Assembly (NCBI GenBank): GCA_030248295.1
Contig: JASANH010000053.1
Span: forward strand, 1 to 64,000
DNA: 64,000 nucleotides
Direction: 5' to 3'
Origin: Mesodorylaimus sp. YZB2_4
Taxonomy: Eukaryota; Nematoda; Enoplea; Dorylaimida; Dorylaimidae
A program made the translations under genes and the position numbers. Below the pieces are notes generated by a model. That model saw only the letters and a program-made list of their open reading frames with translations, ran no database searches and had not been told where the DNA came from. This document shows, piece by piece, positions 56,929-64,000 of this stretch (position 1 is its first letter; every line of letters starts with the position of its first letter).

Positions 56929-57606
56929 CGATCCTGATCAATTATTGACTAATCGTGAGGGAAATCGATAATTGATTAGCGGGTATTCACCTAATTTTTA
57001 TGGGGTATGTGTTCAGCAGGACATAAACTTCAAAATACGCAGCATGTTTTCCGGACAGGCACCTACTGTACACTGTATGGGGCGCACGGCCTACTTCCGC
57101 CTTCCGTTCCACATCTGCCTTGCAAAAGGGGCCTAACTTTATCGAAGCGCCATGCGCCAGGAGCGTTCACCTTACGCGCTGCGCTTCTGCCTTCTGAATT
57201 TTAGGCTCATTTACAAGGTCTGACTCGATCTTTCACAAGTGACTAATGTCAATCACATCACGGGCGGATCGGTTCAGTTCAATCACGAACCGAACCGAAC
57301 CGAAAGAGGTGGAATCGAAATTTTGGTTCGGTGCACCTAATCGAAACTGTTTCAGTTCCATGGCGCACCAAGCAGCTGGTGTTGTGCAACCCTGGAGCAT
57401 GAACATACAAATACAAGCCTTTCCCACGCGCTAGCAGCGCACAGGCAGCGGAACACTGGCTGCAGTGTTGCCATGGCAATTGCCCTAAATTTGAGGCAAT
57501 TTTAATATGTCAGGGCAGCTTTTTGGGCAGTGACATTTTTAGAGCGATATGAGATTTTCAGGGCATTTTAGGCATCTTTAGATATTGGCACTTTGTCTTC
57601 TTGTTA

Positions 57607-57717
57607 GCTCTCTCTACAATGCCGATGCTCCAAAGGGTGTTTTCCCTTATGAGAAGCTGGGTGGAGATCTCGCCGAAGCATTGCAAGTTTTTGGAGCTTT
57701 GAATCTTGATATGGTAT
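57607..57717 (+). CDS. Possible isolated exon
   Basis: After TTCTTGTTAG a frame reads SLYNADAPKGVFPYEKLGGD and LAEALQVFGALNLDM, ending at a GTATTC that could be a weak donor. The composition is convincingly protein-like. It sits inside a segment starting CAGTGTTGCCATGG (57462) that resembles a hAT-type tip, so it may be transposon-borne or transduplicated host sequence. No family is recognised. Confidence 0.3.
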
Positions 57718-58124
57718 TCAAATGCGCCATCATGGTTTGCTTAGAATATTGTTAGGTGTCTAGGATGCTGTTTTTTTTCAAAGGGCCTTCTTTGCATTTT
57801 TGTGGGAAGTTGGGCTTTTGGGCAATTCGAACCTGCATCTAGGGCATTATTGCGTTGCAGACCTGACCTAGCAGGTTTGAGTCATACCCGAGCCTAGTGG
57901 GAATGAAGATGGTATAATTCATATTATTATTCAGCTAAAAATGTGGTTTGCCTTCATTTTCTATGATGGTGACTAGCTATGCAGCATGTTTTAATATACT
58001 TAAATAATGACCTAAGTTGCGGCTAAATTGTACTTGATAAACCAGTGCTCTTGAACTGAACCAAAAAAGGTTTAGAACCGAAACCGAAACATAAAACCGA
58101 TACGGCCGTGAATGTCATATTTTT

Positions 58125-58301
58125 TCCACAGCCAAGCACTATACAGCGCACTCGAGGGGTTAGGAACACACAAATCGACAATTATGTTTTACGCAAGCGG
58201 GAGTCGAACCCTCTCCCGGTAAATGCGCACCCAGCGTGAGAGGCAGACGCCGAGGTCACTTCCTGTCAGGTCGCTTTTCTACAGTACAAGGGCTGACAAA
58301 A
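58125..58301 (-). mobile_element. tRNA-like SINE family S2, copy 1
   Basis: Read on the minus strand: TTTTGTCAGCCC, GGCGTCTGCCTCTCACGC, then GAGAGGGTTCGACTCCCG (a good B box, GGTTCGACTCC). It aligns over about 175 bp with 63483-63666. The CTCTCAC block resembles an anticodon loop of a Glu-type tRNA, so a tRNA ancestor is inferred. No poly(A) or target duplication is visible. Confidence 0.65.
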
Positions 58302-58473
58302 TCGTGATGAAGTTCCCGTCGATCAGGCTTCTGACTTGTTGCACGTATTTCTCTATATCGGCAATGTGTTTCTCGTGAGCAGCTCAAAGGCTCCTTGTAA
58401 CGAGGCCCCTCTCACGCCTGCATCTATGCCTTGTGAGTTTGCTGGTGGTAATAGGCGGATACTTGTCATGCCG

Positions 58474-58625
58474 TACTTCCTATGATTCCCCCCTCAACCC
58501 CCTCGAAATCCCCCTCTGGTTATTCTCCCCTTCTAGACCCCGATTAAACTTTATTCTCCCCCCTCTGGAAATTCTCCCTGGGGACGAGTTTGAATACCCG
58601 CACCAAATCACCAGGTGTGCTGACG
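58474..58625. mobile_element. Partial copy of family Y element
   Basis: Shares CTCTGGTTATTCTCCC, TAGACCCCGATTAAACTTTA and ATCACCAGGTGTG with the element at 62987-63441. Its left tip has drifted (CCGTACTTCCTATGA). The open frame across it (58433-58804) is not a gene. Confidence 0.7.
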
Positions 58626-58629
58626 TGCT

Positions 58630-60160
58630 AATTGGCGGCAAGATTGATAATTTTGCGCAATATTTTTATTTCCCTTCATTTTCTTTCTTTCAACCTAACC
58701 TCTGCGTGTCTGTGTCCGAATTCTTAACCAAACCATTTCTATCTGAAATTGCGAATATGGCCTCGAGTTTAGTTGATTATAGTGACAAAGCAGACATTAC
58801 GTAGTCTACTCAAAGTTCCTACCTATACAGAATGAGCGGCAGATTTGAATATTTTAACGGTGGAAATTTAAAAAACTTTTTTGGATCATTCGTCTCCCCA
58901 TGGACGGGAGCTACCATATTCCAACCCGGGGTCTCTAATTCCAAACGGTTGCCGCGCAAATTAATTTCAAAACAGGTCCTTTCTTCATGAAAAACCCGGT
59001 ACAGTATATGGATATTATTATCTCAAAAAGATATTAATATTAATTCGATTTAGATGAAGATGTGAATATTGATATCAATAGTACACCATACCAGTGATTC
59101 ACTGTAGCACTTAATGCTGTGTGGTGTTCAACCAAGACTGTTTAATTGGACACAGTACAACTATGAGCAAGACCAAATCTAACTCGACCGCTTTTTTAGT
59201 TTTGAATTATCGGTATTTCATACGTTGGAATTTCAAAAACTGGTGTGAAAAAAATAATATTAAACGGATAACACGATTTGCTCTGCAAAATATTTTGACG
59301 CGAAAAGATAAATATTAGTGTCGTCGACAATGTTACGCGTGATTATGATTCCGGATATATCCAATCTGGCATTTACTCGTGCCGTATGTCTTATAATAAT
59401 TCGCTTGTAAGAATAAAGTAGTCGCTTACTGAATAGGTCATGTTGTGCAACTACATATTGCTGCTTCGGAGAGAGGAAGTACAGTTATAGCTGACCTTCA
59501 TGAAATTTGTGCCGTAGATCTGGGAAATATACATCAGCAGGCAGGCACGGTAGTGCCCGCTTAGACCAGCCAACCAGGCGCCCAATGCTAAAGGACGATT
59601 TTCGCCGGCTAGTAACTCGAGAACGGGGCGACGAAAATTTTTTGATTTTTTGCACACGTAGCAGAATCGGCCGAGTCTAGAATCGTGCCAATTTTTATCA
59701 AAATCCGTCCGGCCATTGTCGAGTTCCAGAATACGTGATTTCTTATTCGGGGGGGAGAAGACGAGGAGGAGGAGCAGCATGTGCCTAGATCAACAACCAG
59801 AGGTCGCACAGTTGTGAATGTTAGTTTTTCTGAAAGCTGAAACTTTCGTACTCTGCCTTTTGACGGTCATTTTTTTGAAGCTTCAATTTCCGAAAAGTTA
59901 ATTCTGAAAATAGTCTCTGTTTCAGCTTTTTTTATCCGTCGCTCGTCAGGTACTAAACGGATTTCGATAAAAATTGACATGGTTGCAGATCTGACTTATC
60001 TTGGAAAGCTTGCGGAAAATCAACTTTTTCGGGTCAATCATTCTTGAGTTATCGACTATCGAAAGTTGCTGGCGCTGGTGTTCGTGGTTCACTTTTCGGC
60101 GCGGTGTTTAGAAACATCAACTGAACGGGTTGAGGCGCAGCGCCATTGAGTGGCTAGGCT
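58630..60160. other. Intergenic, no supported gene
   Basis: Low-complexity AT-rich sequence with short frames (65-109 codons) lacking splice or family support. Confidence 0.4.
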
Positions 60161-60185
60161 TCGCGCTCTCACGAAGATGGGTTTG

Positions 60186-60638
60186 CGGCCGCGGTGGTGC
60201 AGCGGTTCGGCATTCGTCTCCCCGTATTGCTTGGGAGCGAATGGCTGGACTCGTCCCGCGTTCGATCCCCGGTGATGGAGGTCGGTTTGCGAACCATAAA
60301 ACCTCGCTGACCTTGCACGCCAGGCCGTGGGTGACTCACCCGGTACCGCCGAGGTGCTCCGAGTGGAGAGACGGAATCCAAACGAGGAGACAGTCTCGGC
60401 TGTCGAACACCGACAGGGTTCAAAGCCCACCCGCCATCGTCCGAGGAAGTCGGTCCCTGGTCCAAGATGCCCTCGCGAGGAGGTGCTCCTAGTGGAGACG
60501 CGCAGAGGGACGCTGCCGTGAGAGCTGGTCACCTCACGGCCTCGCTTATCATATCATGACTGCTGGCTGGCTATAGGCAAAACGGGTTGGAAGTCCTGTG
60601 GGGAACTGGAGCGTCGCGGGACCCAACCCAAAAAAAAA
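60186..60638 (+). mobile_element. Full-length SINE family S1 with 15-bp target-site duplication
   Basis: The 453-bp element begins CGGCCGCGGTGGTGCAGCGG, with an A-box-like TGGTGCAGCGG and a B box (GCGTTCGATCCCC) about 60 bp further on. It ends in GACCCAACCC plus a run of A. ACGAAGATGGGTTTG flanks both sides (60171-60185 and 60639-60653), a perfect 15-bp duplication. The pol III boxes, A-tail and duplication length indicate LINE-mediated retrotransposition. Related copies are at 50272-50614 and 39815-40830. The overlapping 98-147-codon frames are not genes. Confidence 0.92.
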
Positions 60639-61226
60639 ACGAAGATGGGTTTGGCGGACACCAATAAATTTGCCGATAATAAATTGAGTATGTGAACGGA
60701 AATAAATGATGTGGAAAGAATTTCCATGGTCAGGACATGTTCTATTAGATGTGGAGGTAATATTGTTGAGAAAAATTAAAGCTAATAATAACTTGATAAA
60801 ACTTGCGGATCCTGAGCGTTCTGTTAGCTTCTGATGATGCTCTGAGGATAAAGAAGTTAAGACCACTCGAGCGTGAGATAGTTCTCCGTACGAATTACGC
60901 ACGAATGAGACTCACGAATTACGAGCCCTTACGAATGAGCTTTTGTTGTTTTTCCTGCCGCCTGTATATCTATAAGTACATATTCGAAAAATCTGTGCAT
61001 TTATGAGCAGGCACGGTAGTGCGGGTGAGAGTTTCAGACTATGAAATGGTCGGTCTGTAGGCGGTCTTTAAGAGTAATTTCATGGGCGGGGGTTAACGTT
61101 CCGTTTTATGTTTCTCTCTTTAAGAGGTTTGGAAGAAGGTGTTTGGTGGTCACTCAATTCTCTCAGTTGTAGGAACAAGTGTTTTGGGCCAAACTAGTTT
61201 CTAGCAAAAAAACGAAAAACGGTTTT

Positions 61227-62009
61227 ATCATTTCCAAAAAAGTCTGTTATGACAGACTTAAAAACTTTTAGACCAGCCAATGCACACAGTGGAACCAGGC
61301 TTGGGTTGGCTGGTCTACTCGGCCACAAGAAAAAAGGGAAGTGTCCCGACATGTTAGGCGCTGCGCACAGCGCGTAATCGCTCGCACATATATACCGTAT
61401 GTATGCATTTGGATGTCAGCGTCAAATCCAAAAAGCTTGTGTTCTGTGCACTGCTGCTCTTCAGACAGACTCCCAAAAGGCAGCTGTGCTGTTTCACACG
61501 AGCAACCTAAATACGCCAAAGCTGTAGCGCTGCGAGTGAAGTGATATGGCTTATCGCTACATTCCTTGCCTCAAGGGCCACTGGAAAATCTACCCCTCCC
61601 CCTTCTTCCTACTTTATGTTCATGCTCATGGCTAATTATATCAGTACTGAACCGCTCGAGGATGAAGGGACACATGACACAAAATGATTAACCTTTGCCG
61701 CTAGTCGAACACTCCTGCTAACAATAAGAGCAAGCGCTACTACGCATAGCCCGCGAACTCGACATTCCCAGCCCACTTTTTGGACCACGAGCACAGGATT
61801 ACAGGACCCTCTGTTAGTTGCCAGGATCAGTCGTTCTGTTGATATTTGCAGAAAAAGCAGCATCTGCTCAGACATACTCGTATTTCCTAAGCGCTTGTTG
61901 CGCTTAGTAGTGGCCGAATAGACCAGCCATCCCAAGCCCTGGTTTCACTGTGTGCATTGGATGGTCTAAAAGTTTTGAGTCTGTCATAACAGACTTTTTT
62001 GGAAATGAT
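61227..62009. mobile_element. Family X long-TIR element, copy 2
   Basis: The left arm 61227-61325 (ATCATTTCCAAAAAAGTCTG ... GGTTGGCTGGTCTACTCGGC) is the reverse complement of 61915-62009. The arms include TCTGTTATGACAGACT and CCAATGCACACAGTG. The 590-bp interior lacks a transposase. It is structurally related to 39317-41685. Confidence 0.85.
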
Positions 62010-62137
62010 CATAATGATTTTCACACTGTCAAAACCCAAATTTCTCTACTGTAATCTTGAGTCACTGTAAAGTCCGTAATACTTTTGCGATGTAACAGTT
62101 AAGACAAGTAGAGTGTCCTGAATCATTAGTGCTGCTA

Positions 62138-62268
62138 CAAATTTTTTCCAGGTAGGTATTCAGTGAGCATAACCGCGCGCCCAAAGAGGAATACAGCAGC
62201 AGCGATCACTATCTCTTTTTCGTGCAATGCTACGGAGTACTTGTTTGTGGAATTTGTTAGTAACTAAA
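62138..62268 (-). repeat. Dispersed repeat family R14, copy 2
   Basis: Reverse-complement copy of 14224-14358, directly right of the family X element. Shared core GCGATCACTATCTCT and CAGTGAGCATAACCGCGCGC. Confidence 0.65.
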
Positions 62269-62275
62269 TGGACTA

Positions 62276-62345
62276 CCGCATTTCCTCGAAATTCCCCCCC
62301 CCCCCCCTCGAAGTCCGCCCATCTGGTTATTTTATGGAGGTATCG
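62276..62345. mobile_element. Family Y fragment with C14 tract
   Basis: Begins CCGCATTTCCTCGAAATTC and runs into a 14-base C tract and CATCTGGTTATTTT. Only the left part of the element remains. Confidence 0.55.
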
Positions 62346-62441
62346 AGGGCGCATTGTATCGGCTCAGGATTACCTAAATCCCATTTAGTCAATTAAATTA
62401 GTATGGCATAAATAGAAAAAGACTTATTACTTTCGACATAC

Positions 62442-62725
62442 TTGCGCTGGTCACAGACGGATGCAACCGGAAAAGTTAAATCATGTATGAGAATCTCAAA
62501 TTTGCTAGCGGCAGACTTGTCTGAACAACTGGATAAACAATTCAGTACTTCGTCAAACTTTTGACAGCTCTCAGTTAGATTACAAAAGTCGTGATAAAAA
62601 CAAGCTTGCTTGTCACTCAGATCATCACGAGTTGGCCATTTTTTTATACATTCAGATGCGCATTTATCATCGCAATAAGCGCGTCCAAAAAACAAGTACC
62701 GGTATGATTTCAACTTGAGTACAGC
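62442..62725 (-). CDS. Cys-rich internal exon of an extracellular protein (unrecognised)
   Basis: The exon runs from an excellent acceptor (TTCATTTCAG|GCTG at 62726) to GCAA|GTATGT at 62441 (phase 0 to 2). It encodes AVLKLKSYRYLFFGRAYCDD, KCASECIKKWPTRDDLSDKQ, then ACFYHDFCNLTESCQKFDEV and LNCLSSCSD, and finally LIHDLTFPVASVCDQ. Eleven Cys in a C-x3-C-x3-C pattern suggest a disulfide-rich extracellular module; the spacing recalls the Cys block of anosmin-like proteins, but I am not confident. Flanking exons were not found; the adjacent sequence on both sides is transposon, so the gene may be split over a longer region or be a remnant. Confidence 0.45.
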
Positions 62726-62986
62726 CTGAAATGAATACAGAACACCCAGAGAGCAGATGGTTCCATAAAACACGATTGCATTATGCAGGACCATATGGCT
62801 CGTTTTGGGCTATTTGGACTCGATATACCCATTGCAGTACAACAACTGTCCCGGACATGGTGACTTCACTCTTTTGGTGCCAGGAACAAGACTGACACTG
62901 AGATCAGGGTCAAATATGACTATTAAAGTTTTGATTCCTTGAATCGCAGGCAAAGTCGCAAAAAAACCGCCGGCTTTTTCGACTTA

Positions 62987-63441
62987 CCGTATTTCCTCGA
63001 ACTCCTCCCCCCTCTGGTTATTCTCCCTGTCTAGACCCCGATTGAACTTTACAAAATCCTCCCCCAGGGGACAAATTTGAATTACCTTACAGTATCACCA
63101 GGTGTGGAAAATGTGGAGGACATGAGTGTTATCGTGATAGAAAATGTTTTCCTCGAAGAGTCGTTTGATAAAGATGAGGTTGAAGACAGAGATATCGTGC
63201 ATATTCATTAAATTCGGCTAGGAGTAGCATGAATTCGGGAAGAGAAATATTGAAATAAACGAAGTTAGCGATACTTGTTGGGAAGCTTCAGGCTGTCTTT
63301 CTTTCTATAATGGCATCTGGAAAATGTTTGAGTTTTATTTCCCCCTTTCCCTCTTGAAATCCTCCCCTTCTGGTTATTCTTCCCCGTCTGGAACCTATTT
63401 GAAAAAATTTCTCCCCCGGGGAGAATTTCGAGGAAATACGG
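62987..63441. mobile_element. Family Y element, near-complete copy
   Basis: TTACCGTATTTCCTCGAA and TTCGAGGAAATACGGTAA frame a 455-bp element. Sub-terminal CTCTGGTTATTCTCCC blocks are present at the left and as CTTCTGGTTATTCTTCCCC at the right. No transposase. Confidence 0.85.
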
Positions 63442-63482
63442 TAATTTTAGCTTGACTGACTTGACTAAATTCAGGTTTATCC

Positions 63483-63666
63483 AATTTTGTCAGCCCGCGT
63501 ACTGTGAAAAAAGGACCTGGAAGGAAGTGACCTGGGCGTCTGCCTCTCACGCTTGGTGCGCACTTACCGGGGAGGGCTCGACTCTCTCATGGGCAAAAAT
63601 AATTGTCGATTTGCAGGTTCTTTAGCCCCCGAGTGCTCTGTACACATAGTACTCGGCTGTGGAAAA
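63483..63666 (+). mobile_element. tRNA-like SINE family S2, copy 2
   Basis: Plus-strand copy aligning with 58125-58301: TTTTGTCAGCCCGCGTACTG, GGCGTCTGCCTCTCACGCTT, GGGCTCGACTCTCTC (degenerate B box) and ATAATTGTCGATTTG. It follows the family Y element with a spacer of about 40 bp. Confidence 0.65.
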
Positions 63667-64000
63667 GTATGATATGAAACAACTCACTTGTGAAAGATCA
63701 CGTCGACGATACTTGTCAGATTCATCTGCAGGTAGCAGCTAACTATGATATGATATGTACTATAGTCCCCATGACACTTACAGTTGGAATGCTACGTTTT
63801 TCTCGCGTCTGTAATGTTTCCTTAAAAAAAACGAAACGAAAATCAGATATTCAGGGAAAGGTGAGCGGATACACTTCGCGCGCTACTGGCTGTGATGCGC
63901 AGGATAATGGACTACTATAAGTACAAAGATTTTCAGTTAAATAACAAAACGTGCTCTGGCAAGCGATATTACTCCGTATCTGTAAATGGCAAGGGTGTAG

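Noticed and set aside
58190-58260. Possible functional tRNA gene
   Set aside because: The B box is good in one copy, but no cloverleaf with a paired acceptor stem is visible and the same sequence recurs at 63540 within a longer repeat, so it is a SINE head.
58433-58804. 123-codon plus-strand frame
   Set aside because: Most of it is a family Y transposon fragment with no splice or start context.
60089-60532. 147-codon minus and 120-codon plus frames
   Set aside because: They lie within the SINE at 60186-60638; coding appearance comes from its high GC content.

Overview
The window is from an animal nuclear genome. Protein-coding genes carry spliceosomal introns with GT/AG ends, and the acceptors are mostly TTTTCAG or TTTTTAG. 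Gene density is low and transposon density is high. The short T-rich acceptors, a nematode-type seven-transmembrane receptor and several secreted low-complexity proteins point to an ecdysozoan, most likely a nematode or close relative. That placement is inference; the species cannot be read from the sequence.

Layout. 1-3390 is an error-rich, inverted version of the 42-bp repeat array that fills 3391-8445. The array is the long last visible exon of a minus-strand secreted mucin-like gene whose signal peptide and four cysteine-bearing N-terminal exons lie at 8799-9635. 9.7-15.5 kb is mostly repeats plus one frameshifted gene remnant. A TATA-driven small secreted peptide lies at 15566-15748(-). 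An unrecognised basic protein gene (17008-18532, -) and a 13-exon SPATA20 homologue (19356-26158, +) are divergently arranged. A Gly-rich protein (27161-28043, +) follows, then two back-to-back inverted-repeat elements. A three-exon Ser/Gln/Ala/Gly-rich secreted protein occupies 31077-33190(-). A single-exon chemoreceptor-like GPCR is at 36745-37662(-). 39.3-41.7 kb is a stack of five mobile elements inserted one into another. A cluster of ricin-type beta-trefoil genes is at 42.8-44.4 kb(-), followed by a 45-residue secreted peptide (45727-45864, -). 46.8-50.6 kb is composed of inverted-repeat elements and a SINE. A six-exon aquaglyceroporin is at 52416-54420(+). 54.5-64 kb is largely SINEs and inverted-repeat elements, with one Cys-rich exon at 62442-62725(-).

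How it hangs together. Four minus-strand secreted-protein genes each have a TATA box 30-150 bp upstream of the ATG, while no such box was seen for SPATA20, the aquaporin or the GPCR. This suggests that the secreted glue/mucin/peptide genes are strongly induced tissue-specific genes. The most interesting signals are a pair of mutually exclusive homologous exons in SPATA20 enforced by both a 32-nt spacer and reading phase, a 28-nt intron in the mucin-like gene, a fold-back junction near 3390 that may be an assembly artefact, the five-level transposon nest, and a SINE with a perfect 15-bp target duplication.
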